Positions 34,431 to 46,456 of a stretch of DNA of 64,000 nucleotides are shown here, piece after piece (the stretch's first letter is position 1; every line of letters starts with the position of its first letter). Made by a program: the position numbers and the translations under genes. The stretch spans positions 1,550,001 to 1,614,000 of the forward strand of contig NW_026963310.1 in NCBI RefSeq assembly GCF_036588685.1, read 5' to 3'. The DNA comes from Mytilus trossulus (lineage: Eukaryota; Mollusca; Bivalvia; Mytilida; Mytilidae). The notes beneath the pieces are model-generated. The model saw nothing but the letters and a program-made list of their open reading frames with translations. It searched no databases and was not told where the DNA came from.

Positions 34431-34931
34431 TTTGAAAAGTACATTTTTAATATTAATTTTTATTTGACACTGTTTAATGTTGCAAAGGTTATTTTGAAAA
34501 AACTTTTCCTACATTTATAATTTGTCTTTTGATTCTCATTTTTCCTTTAATTAATTATACAATTTTGATAGAACAATCATTTGAGTATGTATGTTAAACA
34601 TTAAACGACAAATCAAACAAAAGTATAAAGTACAAACGTTGATGTGATCGAATGACTGCTATGTTTTTAAAGAAAATGTCGGAGACAGAACAACATATCC
34701 CAAACAACATATAAACCAAACTGCAAGATGTAAACAAAAATGTATTTGAAAAATAATAAAACAGAAGTATTCGAGATAAACTGTTTTCCAATAGGAAACA
34801 ACTAAATTGCAAACAACAAATTTGTAAAACAAGCTTCTTTTTTTTTAAATATGGCATGTTATCATGGTTATATAACATGTTACTAAAATGGTCATCGCAT
34901 AAAACATAATCGTCGATAGTTTAATTTAACA

Positions 34932-35005
34932 TTTTATTGTATGCTTATATAAAGAAGGTGAAAACAAATTTTATTGTATGCTTATATAAACAAAGTGAAA
35001 ACAAA
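34932..35005 (+). repeat. 37-bp tandem repeat, 2 units
   Basis: The unit begins ttttattgtatgcttatata and ends gtgaaaacaaa. The second unit starts at 34969 with very few differences. Confidence 0.8.
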
Positions 35006-36620
35006 AGCACTATCTTAAAAAAAATAGATTATTGTTACTATGAATATGCATCATGTATTGAAAGTTTCAAATCTAGAATTATAATTTGCACGTTAAGTTC
35101 AACTTGTTTCTTACCTATTTGTGACAAAAACAAGTTTTTATTTTGTTCGTTTTTTTCCTTTGAAGACCAATCACCTTACTGTATGACCGTATTAAAATAT
35201 GTCATCCTTGAAAGGAATGTGCTTGTCTCGTCAATATCTGATCCGTAACGATCTGGAATATGTAAATCTGGTAGGATATAAAACAATCATAAAATGGCTA
35301 AATGTTAATTTAACTCGAAATTACTGCTGGAATGAAAGACTTTCGATACGCGAATTGATTTCAAAGATGACAGAGACATCGAACCACAGTTAACAATTGA
35401 TACAAAACGTATAGTATATTAACACACAAAATGCTTAGAAATTTCAATTCTTCACATTACTATACAAATCACATAATGGTTGTTTTCTTCTATTCCATTA
35501 TAGAAGATGTATCACTTATTAGGCTGGCAGTATTGGAGTATTTGTTAGTAACTCTGCATAGTTTCGTAAAATTATTTGCAGAAATACTCAAAGAATACCG
35601 CGACTATATATATATATCAAAGTTTCATTAGTCGAAAATAGTCTGACGAAATAATTAAGAAAGACGTCTTTTATAGGAGAAGAAACAATCTTGCGACCAG
35701 TGATAAATGTGCCTTATTTTCATTTTTTAATGTTACTTTTTGGTTTCTATCGATCGGTGTTTTATTTATGTTTTTTCATGATTATGATTTTTTTCATTTT
35801 GCATTTAGTTCAACGGTTAATATTACAAAGAAAATGTAATTTAAAAGGGTAAGCCTATATGATCTGACAGAATCCAATCGAGCAATGTAAAAAGACTAAT
35901 AAATTCCGTATGTAATATACATAATTAAAGAACATTGGTAGTAAAACGTGGATATATAGCTAACTTTACCTTCCACTTGTATGACAAATGTTTCTGGTTC
36001 AAATTTCTTTTATAAAAAAAAATCAATTAGTTTTCAGTTCAGATTTTTCCTTGAAATATTAACAATTTTCAAATAAGGTTTCACTTGACAAGTAGAATAA
36101 GTGACATAATAATTAAACTAGTCCCATGGTATTAGTTATTCACAATTATCTTTAGTTAGTAAATTACAATTTCTAAAAAAATAAATAATATAATCGAAGT
36201 TACAATACTGATGTGTATAAAAACGACGTAAACAAAATTCGTTTCAAAACTGAAATATAGAGTCACAATAATGACATTTATAACAAGGTTATGTTTTCAA
36301 TTGACAATACACAGAGATGTTTTAAGTGGTCCGTCCGTAGCAATTATCATTCTGTCTTATAATTAAAATCATTTTCATATGAAAATGATAGAAGTCCTGA
36401 AACAAAATAATTTACCCATAACTCAAACCTTTTATGGACCAGCATCATTTTATTCGAAACATCAATATTTGTTTCATCGTAAATAAAAACAACATTGACC
36501 TGCATATCGCTTAAATATTAGAAAAAAGGTTTCTTTTACATTTTCGAAGATTTTATCACAGCATTCTTGTGTTGTATTGTATTTGTTATAAAGCTTACAT
36601 CTTAGAAAACTAAACATCTG
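34990..36620 (+). repeat. Segmental duplication block D1, arm 2
   Basis: Partner of 3450-5650 in direct orientation. Frames of 64-103 codons at 34937-35631 are not open in the partner and are not called. Confidence 0.7.
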
Positions 36621-36670
36621 TTCATATCTTAACGAGTTCGTATGAAACAATGGAGTAGCTTAAGTATATG

Positions 36671-36850
36671 TACAAAAAAAAAAAAAAAAAAAAAAAAACA
36701 ACCGAAAACAAACTGAAATTCAAAACGGAAAAGTCCTAACTATAATGTCAACATGAGAAGCTCGAACACATCTAGCGAACGGAAAACAATACCTGATTTT
36801 ATACCGACATTTCTTTATGAAAGATGGTGGATGAAAAATGTTTTTCAACT
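36671..36850 (+). repeat. A-run and diverged repeat R4
   Basis: About 27 A residues (36674-36699) precede a segment with aaactgaaattcaaaacgg, then gaacacatctagcgaacgg, then gaaagatggtggatg, matching R4 order. The A-run sits at the 5' side of R4 as oriented here, so the repeat may be a reversed retro-element. Confidence 0.5.
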
Positions 36851-37486
36851 AGTTTAAAATCGCACTGTTATGCAATTTACATAGAATTTCCTTTATATTG
36901 ACCACAATATGTGACCAAAACAAACATACATTATAGGTTCAAACGTCAGCCAAAACATGGCATATAACTAATTGATACAAGGTGTAACAACATATCGAAT
37001 ATCTTAAATTACGAATGCACTTTTTTTTCAAATAAAACACTTTAGTAAAACTTGATTTACTGATATTTTAGTATTGAACACTGTTCTGTAATCACGTACC
37101 CAGTATATACATTTCTTTTTATTAAAGTGTGATTAAACCCTTTGATGGCTAATCTAGACATGCTCAATTATCAATACGTGAATATTTCATAATTTTAACA
37201 ACAGGAAAAGAACAATATATTTTATCGAGTCACATTTGAAATTTGCATTCATTATTATTAATGTTTCTCTTTTATAATTTATATTTGATTATGTATCTCC
37301 CTTCATCGATTGTTATTATTTTTGTTTTGAATTTCACAAGGCGTTTTATTTTTGTTGCATTCGGTAAGGGTTACACAAATAGTACAGACGGCTTTGTAAC
37401 CAGTAATAACCATTAACTGTAAACTCTAAAATAAGTTTGAGATAATAATCATGGACACAATGGGGCAAAATCATCTTATTGAAGGG

Positions 37487-37500
37487 AGGGGGGGGGGGGG
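37487..37500 (+). repeat. G homopolymer run
   Basis: A tract of about 13 G residues in otherwise AT-rich DNA, in block D2 arm 2. No telomere-like or quadruplex-type spacing was seen around it. Confidence 0.7.
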
Positions 37501-38917
37501 AATAAAAGGTAAATTTTAAACGAAAAATATATAAATGCTACTTGGCGAAATAAATATTTAAGTGGTGACAAATATATTGTTTTGGCGAAAGAGATGGCGA
37601 ACAAAAAATTGACCCAGAGGAAGCCCTGCCTATGCCACATTTATTTTCTATTTTTTCTGAACAATCCCTTTGGCGACACGTTTTTCATAATGTATTTTAC
37701 GAAATGTCAATTAACACTTTATCATTGAAAGCCTTGTCGACTTTTCTATCATCAATATTTCATTTACTAATTCATTTTCCGGACTATTTTCCGGATTGTA
37801 TCACTTTATTGAAGGTTATTATAGAAGTGCCGGATATAGACATACTATAATTGCAGTCAAGTAATGCTAGTTAGCTTAGTCCGATATGATATGTTTTTAA
37901 CACACTTATTTTGCATTCAAGAAGATGAAGCTCTTCAGAACAACATAATTTGAGTGTTAATATTATAAATCATTTATGTCAAGAGTTCACAACTATCGTT
38001 TTAGAAATAATATGGAGATGTGGCATAATTGTGGCATCAGTAACGCGTTTAGATAAAGCTAAACATCAAATGTATCAGTCAAAATTCGTATGAATAAAAA
38101 AATAAGTAGTTTTATTAAAACTTGACATTAGACTATGATCTGACACACACAACAATATACCGCAATAAATGCTTACAATTTCAACATGTCGTCGCATGAT
38201 CATAGTAGTGATATACGTCCAATTTTGATACAAAGGGAGGAAGAAGGCGAGAAATGCAATGAAAATTAAAATGAATGGTAATACAGGCCTGAGTAATTAA
38301 ACGAACCAAGATAAGTTTATAGTTAAATGTACTGAATGACACGGAAGTTGCGACTATGATTCACCGTATGGACTGCAGTTTTAAAAGGCCATGATATGCT
38401 TGTGAACATAATTTATAGATGAAGAACTGCCACGAAAGCGCTAATTCTTTGCTTTCTCTATACATTTTTTTGTGAATGTATGGATTGTGTGTTATCTAGT
38501 ATTGCTGATGGTTACCCTAAAAAAATGTTTTTAACAAACATTCTGCGAAACCACTGCAATGACGTATGAGTGCAGCACGAAGTTAAAAGAAACTTGATGA
38601 ATAAAGCTGTTTAAAACATGGGGTATCGGAAAAATAACCAGATGATTAAATACGTTCAAGGCTGTTTCTTGTTTGGTTGCTTTTAAAAAATTGCAATATT
38701 CTTTATTAAATTAAACATTGATTTTTTTCGTTCAAATATTACCAGGAACATGAGCTCAACAATTGTGTATTTGCAAATAAATCATTTTAATGTTTGTCCA
38801 ATAACAGTAAACTTTTGAAAAGTTATAATGAATAATTGTAAAGAGTTATGGTTAAAATGTTATTCATTGATACAGCTGTATCGAGCTTTGAACTGTATTT
38901 TCCTTATCTTCCATATT

Positions 38918-40166
38918 TCAAGTAACCCATGACTGTGGAGTTGTTTCTGGAGAATTAGGGAGGGGACATTTGTGAAAACGTTAATAAACTTTACTTCTAT
39001 AAGTAAACAACATTTGTAGTTCTTCTCGGAAGTAAGCACCTGTTATACCATACAGGAAAAAGTTAATGCAATAGTTCATGAAAAATATTGTCTTTGTAAA
39101 AATCAACAAATTTTGATTGGTTGGTACGAATACACTACTCACCATTTGCCACGAACTCATTTGCAGTGAGTGTTTAAACCATATAATGACATATGGCGTA
39201 TTAAATGCGATGAAACAAAACGATATAGTAATTAAGATAATGGTGAATTCCAATCGACTTATGCTTTCTTCTGTTATAAAAGAGGGACGAAAGATACCAA
39301 AGGGACAGTCAAACTCGTAAATCTAAAACAAACTGACAACGCCATGGCTAAAAATGAAAAAGACAAACAGAAAAACAATAGTACACATGACACAACATAG
39401 AAAACTAAAGAATAAACAACACGAACCCCACCAAAAACTAGAGGTGATCTCAGAATCTTCACCTGCCTGTGTCTTTTATTCCGAATAATTAACTTCAGAA
39501 TGATCAGAGTATTCAGTATTGTTATGACTAGGAACGGTAGAAAGGTAATACACACTACGAAAAAGACGGGTTTTTGTGTTCTGGTCTTCTTGTACACGAC
39601 GGAACATGATTTGGCCCCACATAAAGCACTTCGCTCAGCCATGGTCGGAATGAAGCTATCACAGAAGAGACAATAACAGCGAAGAAAACAATTCTTTTAG
39701 AGGAACGTAGATAACAAACGTCTTTCCGTTTTAACGGGTGACACACTCTGACATATCTTTCTAATGTGAAACATGCTATGAGCCAAGCCGAAAGGAAATA
39801 AGACATGAACAAAATTATCTGACAAACTCCATTACTTTCAAAAAACGGAGCTGTTACCTGTCCGGAACCGACTGGTATTCCTTTTTTGATCCACACAACA
39901 AGGACATAGAATATCAAAGCCATGACATCAGCTGTTGATAGTGCTGCGAGGTATACGCTTGCGGATAACTTCCTCATGTTTTTAGTGAGAAACACTAATA
40001 AAGAAATTGTATTCCCAGTTATTCCTACTGCAAATATTACCGGGGTAACATATGTAAATACATCTGATCCAATTGACCTCTGGCCAGAGCCTTGGTTGGT
40101 GGTCCACTGGTCATCACATGTTAGGTTTGATCCATTTCCACATGACAGATAGTCGGATTGGTTGAT
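38918..40166 (-). pseudogene. Broken paralog of the GPCR main exon
   Basis: Collinear with 11056-12153 and clearly homologous throughout: same TM segments, ERY, NFFLY and C-tail. Lesions in order: the exon starts ATC where copy 1 has ATG, after a conserved acceptor cag; a 9-bp in-frame deletion in TM3 (near 39797); a 16-bp frameshift deletion between ECL2 and TM5 (near 39560); a ~176-bp R1 repeat inserted in the third intracellular loop (39278-39453); and CAA to TAA at 38983-38981. The last removes a 21-residue tail whose codons remain otherwise readable to the homologous TGA at 38918. The homologous frames fall in three different registers. A functional seven-helix product is not possible. 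Confidence 0.92.
39278..39453 (+). mobile_element. Dispersed repeat R1 inserted in GPCR paralog
   Basis: Begins aaaagagggacgaaagatac and ends gatctcag. Nearly identical to the first ~176 bp of 50453-50685. The intact paralog at about 11418 supplies the empty site: ttctgttat and the following loop sequence are contiguous there. Only an AA is shared by both junctions, so no clear target-site duplication is visible. Its high similarity to the other copy suggests a fairly recent insertion. Confidence 0.85.
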
Positions 40167-40169
40167 CTG

Positions 40170-40935
40170 AAATATAAATAATACAAAGTTATCATTACAA
40201 TTTATGTTTATGTTGATGAAAGGTATGTCTGATTAAATCATTAAACATTGAGATTTTTTTTAAAGATTGACAGAGAAGAGATGAAAAGTAGAACATACTG
40301 AATTCAAGCATCACTCATAAAACCCTTATTCAGAACAGATAACCAGTAGAAACCTGTAATGACATTTTGTATGTGCATCAGACGCACGTGTTGTCTACAA
40401 AAGACTCATCGGTAACGTACTAATATAAAAAAGGTTAAAAGGCAAAAATAAAACGAAGTTGAAGAGCATCGAGGACCAAAAATACCATTATTTACAAGAT
40501 ACAGCTAAGGTTACAGACAATCAGAAAGAATATCAAAGTAAAATACGACTGTATCACAAAACAGAAGCGTTAATTCATGTGCCTAACAAAAACAAAATGA
40601 AGATATTGCATGTAAGCAGTGCATTATATACATGATATAGGTTAATGCAATATACATGTCTATAAACGATTTAAATTCACTGATTGTTTGTAATAAACGA
40701 TGAACGTATAGCATGAGAAGACTGTCCTATTCAGAGGTAGCTTCACTCAGTTCGGTGTTAATTTAAGTCGTTTTTTTTTTCTCTTTATCTATATTTTCAT
40801 CTATACTAGTACTGCATATTTGGAAATTTAAATCAATTCGGTTTATGTATCTTGTTCATTTTTATATGAACTAGAAGTTCATAATCAAAATTTATGTAAT
40901 CTATTGTCAATTGTAATCTTCAACATTATTACATT
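40170..40935. other. Duplicated noncoding DNA upstream of the pseudogene
   Basis: Homologous to 12170-12860 (shared agatacagctaaggt, caatcagaaa, atcaaagtaaaatac). No gene seen. Confidence 0.6.
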
Positions 40936-41000
40936 AGTCCATCAGCTGGTAGGGCAAACATTTATTTCTGTGTTACACCTCAGGGTACCGCAATTTTTTT
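40936..41000 (+). repeat. Left terminal inverted repeat of transposon B
   Basis: agtccatcagctggtagggc at the terminus and gttacacctcagggtaccgc inside. It matches the right end of copy A (reverse-complemented) almost throughout. Confidence 0.85.
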
Positions 41001-41579
41001 GTATACATTTAAAGAGTAATATCTGAAGAATATTTTAAGAGGTGTTAGACTTTTGAAAAAGTGTCCAAAAGGAGTTAAAAAGGGGCTTATTTCAGGGCAT
41101 ATAAAAAATTTTGTTTTGCACATTATTACAGAAAAATGTAAAAATAACTAATTATTCAGTACTATACTTTTTATTAAATGGAACACATCATATCATATTA
41201 AAACGCAGACTAATTTTTATACCGTAGAGAAAAAAGGGGGAGGCTCATTTCCAAAAGTCATGATTTTGAATGAAAAGAAGCATACGTACTAATTTTCTTG
41301 ATAAAATGGTATATTTTTTCATATTGAAACAAACAGCATAAAGTATATGAAGGCTGTTGAAAAAAAATTTAAAGGTAAGAAACAAAAACATAGAATCAAC
41401 GACATACACAAACATAAGCAACCAGAAATACACGATTCTGTCACAAGTTTATACATCGCATTCATGAAATAACTCACATATTAAAACACACAAAACTGTC
41501 AAGGTTTCTAGATTTCTAAAAAAAAAAATATTTAAAAACCGCATCACCAAACGTTAAGGTCACACAGAAGGTCAATCCA

Positions 41580-43640
41580 TAAAATCATCATCAGTTTGGT
41601 CACCGGCATCTACCGAATAATCATTATCATCTTTTCCATCATCTGTGTCGTCATCGTTAGCAATATCAACGATTTGATAATTCTTATATCTACAAGCTTT
41701 CGAGCATTAACATACAGCTATCTGTTCAGGATAAACCTTGTTGAACACACGAACATATTTTTTGGCACAACCAGCTTTACATGAACAGCACATCAGAATT
41801 ACCAAAGCATCTAACGCTGGTGGTTGGTCTAGAAAATTAATACTGATCAAAGCGTTCTAAACAATCCAACCATAGTTGTTTGGCAACAGACCAGTGTTGT
41901 GTTTTAGAGCATATTTCCAAATCTTCGTCTGAAAGTTGGCTTGTTTAATGTGCTTTAACTATGCATCTTTTGCATTTCAAAACGTTCTGATCTTTATTTA
42001 TCGATATATTTTTAATTTCGTAGCCACATATAGAACACGAAAACATCTCGAGTGCTTTGACAACTCCTCTCCAACCTCTTCCAAGGTTTCACCAACTTGA
42101 AGAAGGAATAGACCTTCTGAAAACTCCAGATGACGTGTCAAAAAGCCGAATGCTTTGCTTTTTTTCTTTACCAGACAAAACACTTACTTAATCACAACCA
42201 GCTGTATTTGCGCGAAATCCTGGTAGTTTTCGACAAACATTTTCACCTAATTTGCACACATTGATTGCACATTTAATTATCTGCATTTGAGGGATGTATT
42301 TGTCAGACTTACAATGTTAGAATTGATATGCAACTATGAAAATAGTAAGCCAATACTTTCACAACAGTGTCAGAAGGTTTTTTAACAATGGAGTCGTAAC
42401 ATTTGTTAGCTGCATGTTTTTGCATTTTATTAAGAAACATTTTTTTATCGGCTTCTTCCTGTTTGATTATAAACTAAAACCAGTCTACGCTATTTCATTT
42501 CAACATATAATTTGTGGCACATACTTCCATGTGATACAAATAATTCCATACATTCAAGTGTAAATCAATAGGATTGTTTACTCTTTTCAAAACAAAAGAA
42601 TTCAACAAAAGCAACTAACAACCATTTCTTCCATTCACAAGAACACGATTGTGATGATTATCGTAATGATTTGCCCTCCCAAGGACCTGCCGTTCTGATT
42701 TCGTTATGAATATTGTGCGATACTATTCAGTGACAAAATCAATGCGTGACCACTTTTCGAAACTAAAAGGATGGTTTTTAAAATAACAATCTTTGCTAAA
42801 TCGAAAAAAGTGCTTGGTATCCTGGTAATGGTTTGAATAACCGCCAGGTCATCAAATATCCACATGATTTCCTTAGGAATGAGCCTTTTCTAAAAGACCA
42901 CCCAGGACAGGTTTTAATTTTTCATTACATGTGTACCATCAAAGGTTGCAAGAGACATTGGAAACGGACCTAATTTAAACTGGAGAACCTATCGCATAAC
43001 CAACTATCTTGTCTGGGCTATGACAAGCAGGCGACATTTTTTTTCATCTGCTCTCAATGTTTTGTTGTTCTTATCAGCCATTTACTGCTTGCCTTTTATT
43101 TCCTTTTTAAAAATGTAAGCAATGATTTTCTTTTTTGAAGATATCGGTTGACTTTTGAATAAGCCGTTCCGTAATGAAAATTTCTGAGGCAAATTTTCCA
43201 TTTTCATACGAGTTAAGAAGGTCACCCAGTAATTCCGAAGATGCAACAGAACCCGAGAATAAGCCATATAACTGCTCCGATGTTATAATGGAATTGGCCA
43301 GCTTTGCAGTGTCTGAAACAATTTCAAAACATCAAAAACTGACTCGCTTCATTCGCGTTTTTCTGAGTTCTTTTTGGGCGGATGTTTCAGGGTTAACAAT
43401 TCCTACCAAGTCTCGACATTTTAATGATATTAAAGCTCTTTCATGTGCATTTAGCAACCAACGTTTATCAGAATCTTTATTTAAACTGAAACCAGCAAAG
43501 CCATTTTTGTTTGTATCTCTAAGAAACCTTAGAAAGTTAAAAGTATTGCCAAACCCCACAACTGACTATTTGACGTTCGTTCAAAGCGATGTTTGTCTAT
43601 TGAATGACTTAACAATCTTAAGTCAATCACTTCATAGCTA
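41580..43640 (-). pseudogene. Decayed transposon protein in copy B
   Basis: Minus-strand remnants parallel copy A. The acidic C-terminal tail is near 41580-41680. LPGF...GCD is near 42235-42195, with a 3-bp insertion and a stop at the Ser position. LGPFPMSLATFDG is near 42980-42930. An open stretch beginning SDTAKLANSIITSEQLYGLF is near 43315-43135. A frame covering KRWLLNAHERA lies near 43475-43440. The 155-codon plus-strand frame at 43174-43641 is antisense to this and is not a gene. Several stops and frameshifts make it inactive. Confidence 0.65.
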
Positions 43641-44275
43641 AAACGCAAAATGTTATCAAGCACACCTTTATTGAGTTCGATAGAGTTCACCTTTTCTAAA
43701 CGCAAAAAAAATCACCTTAATTTGTATTTTTTTCATCATTATTTCGTTACACATTCACTTTATAAAATAATTTGTCTCACAAAAACATCATAAATCGACA
43801 ATTAAATGTTTATTTTCAGTTGCAAATTGATAAAGCTTACTAAAACAAAGACGGTAATTTGATAATTTCCGGTATTTTACGAGTATTTGCAAGACCATAT
43901 ATTTTATTAAATAAATCATATTTTAGACGATATATAAATACTGCAAATGATTTAAACATTGTAAAATGATTAATTCTCAAGTTTAATTAACTAAAACGGG
44001 TAATTGTATAACGAATTTCTTTGTGAAAGGAGAAAATATGCCTTAATTTGAACCCAAAAAAATCAGATTGTTTGTAATATGAAAAACATTTTTTTTAAAC
44101 AAAAAATCTTCCGAGTAACATTTAATATGATAAGTTTTGTATCTGTTTTAGTTGTTTAAAATGAGGGGACCATTGGAAGGGACGTTTTAAATCCTCTTTT
44201 GGACACTTTTGTTTTAGTCTAACAACTTGTATTTTATTAATAAGATAATGAAGTTGAATTCTATCAAAAAAAATC

Positions 44276-44340
44276 GCGGTACCCTGGGGTGTAAGACAAA
44301 CTCCTTAACTAAAGCGTTTTTGAGAACTAGCTGATGGACT
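44276..44340 (-). repeat. Right terminal inverted repeat of transposon B
   Basis: cgcggtaccctggggtgtaa internally and actagctgatggact at the terminus. The middle of the repeat differs from the left end, leaving conserved outer and inner boxes. Confidence 0.85.
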
Positions 44341-46375
44341 TCATCACAAAGTTCAAATTAATTCCAAATAACTTTATAAGTGTAAATGATCTATCAACAT
44401 GATAATTCATATTTACAATAAATAAATATATGTTTAAATATTACCACCACTAAATGAATTATAAGCAGCTTGATATTTTAGAGATAAACAACGTATGTTC
44501 CGCCGATTCAATTCAGATAGTAAAATTACAAAGACGACTGGTAGTATGCAAGAAGATATAAACAGAACCGAAATTGCACATTGTGACATTTTCTCATTTA
44601 TAAGTAAAAAGATTAAGATACTTCTTTTTTTATCAGAAATTTATGTTTTCTTATTAAGTTTTAAATTGGTGATATCTAAATGTCTGTAACATAATAAGGA
44701 TACGTTAATACGAAGAATGAAAATAATTGTCATGCTAACTATTCATAGTCGCAATGACGTGAAGTATGCAACTAATGGTCTCTCACGATCTTTCATAATG
44801 AGCGTAAATCAATTAAAACATAAAACAAAAGATTCTGAGTTATGATAAAGAAAAGAAAGAAAAGAAAAAAAAAGCAAATGTGATAGGCAATAAACGATAA
44901 ACCATTGAACCCTAGGATTTTAACTTGGTAAATTAAGTGTATTGACCGATTGCCTTTCAAATCAGTAGCCTGAGTACATGTTTTTAAACTTGTCATCTGA
45001 CCTAATCCATGTTATTTTAAGATTAAATATTGCCAACCTGATGTTTTCACGTGAACACAACTACTAAGCACATAACACTGGTTGATATTTTGTCAGGTAA
45101 AATGAGTTATCATAGACGCATGGAAGCAAATCTATACAGCGGGACGCTGATATAAAGTAATAGAAAGAATGAAAAGCACATGGAATTTGTTTGATATGAA
45201 CACATTGTTCCATCGTTTAATTCTATTATTAGATTTTACAGCTATAGCTTCCTCATGCTGTGGTCGATAACAAAACCACAAGCATTTGTAATACAAAAAT
45301 ATTTGATGCATAAATTGCTAACCTAGCGTAAACACAGTGAAGAGCGGCATTTGAATTGTTTTTGAGACTGATCAATATTGAAGTGCATTCTAATTTTAAT
45401 ACAATGTTCTATTTTGAAGACAATATCCAGTCAAAGTCTATGTAAAGTGACATTATGTAGATTTAAAAAATAATAAAAACCAAACCTTTAGGAATTACGT
45501 CGTTTTGGTTTGAAGATAAACGTGCAAATTATGTACTTCTAGGGAGGGGTTGATTTACATAAACTTAACAACGGATACGAGAACTGTTGTACAAGTTAAG
45601 GATTGAAACTAAATTTTCCTTTTATGATAATAAATGGCATTCCATTTGAAATCTGGTTGATATTAGATGCATTTTTCAGACCCGAATCTATCCTATTGAT
45701 AATAGCGATTGTAGCGATTAGCTCAAACAGATGCGTAAGTTATTATGAATATCAGTCACTGTATTATTTTTACCCTTTCAGTAAAAAAAAAGTTTCTGTT
45801 GGGCTTTTGAATTTCCATAATTACTAGTATTCCACTTTGAATGCTATTACATGAACTAAAACACTGCCAATTACTTTTGTCTGATCGATCCGTCGATTGA
45901 TTGGTTGAAAATTGTATTTATAAGACAAGCCGCATGTGTTCTGAATTAAAAATTTAACTTGTAATTAATTTGAACTTATATGTTGCAATAAGACTGGTTA
46001 TAGGTGATGTTTTCTGCATCAGTAGAGATCAATGTCAAAATGTTCTTTTGATTCGAATTTTAGTCTCAATCATGGATTAAGGTAGTAGTTAATGCCAGTT
46101 TTAATATATCAAATGAACGAAATACAAAAGATAATTATAATTTTATCCTAGAATACAACCATAAACTACCCACTTGCATGCATGAAAACATGCGTAGTGG
46201 ATTAATTTCAGGAAACGTTATAATGACCAAACTGACAAAAATCTGTTGACATTCTTTTTTATACTTCTCTTATAAATTTTAAGAATGAAATATTAAGAAT
46301 ATAAAAATATATGGAAATTGTCAAGCAGACGTTATAACATTCCGCTGACCTTAAATACAAGTATATGGAAAGGCA
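44341..46375. repeat. Block D2 arm 2, distal part
   Basis: 44,940-45,110 matches inverted 62,560-62,740, and 45,241-46,375 matches 13,021-14,200 and, inverted, 60.7-62.4 kb. No coding signal is shared. Direct homology to arm 1 ends at 46,375, where a perfect-looking hairpin begins. Confidence 0.7.
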
Positions 46376-46377
46376 AT

Positions 46378-46456
46378 GCTTTAATTGCTCCTGTTGTGAT
46401 ATGTCGCGCATCAAGGTCTTGATGCGCGACAAATCAGAACAGAAGCAATTAAAGGA
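46378..46456. repeat. Near-perfect hairpin at a duplication breakpoint
   Basis: Arm ctttaattgctcctgttgtg plus atatgtcgcgcatcaag and its inverted partner (cttgatgcgcgacaaatcag plus aacagaagcaattaaag) have only about three mismatches over 37 bp and a 2-bp loop. Homology to arm 1 stops at its left edge. It could be a MITE or a product of the rearrangement. Confidence 0.85.

Larger units (their letters stand above)
40936..44340 (-). mobile_element. DNA transposon, copy B (complete ends, 3405 bp)
   Basis: Terminal inverted repeats of about 65 bp: the left end begins agtccatcagctggt and the right end, reverse-complemented, begins agtccatcagctagt. Both have an inner conserved box ttacacc..agggtaccgc near position 45-60. 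Coding orientation is minus. The interior carries remnants of the same protein as copy A. No convincing target-site duplication is visible (left flank ttacatt, right flank tcatcac). The element sits inside duplication arm D2 and is absent from the other arm, so it inserted after the duplication, or its insertion was accompanied by local deletion. Confidence 0.85.

Noticed and set aside
37632-37850. 72-codon plus-strand frame with hydrophobic residues
   Set aside because: No motif, no conserved partner in block D2 arm 1, and no splice signals of note.
43174-43641. 155-codon plus-strand open frame
   Set aside because: It is antisense to the decayed transposon protein in copy B; the counterpart in copy A (409-630 minus) is much shorter and broken.
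40926-44350. Target-site duplication around transposon B
   Set aside because: Flanks ttacatt and tcatcac share no clear direct repeat of 2 bp or more in matching position.
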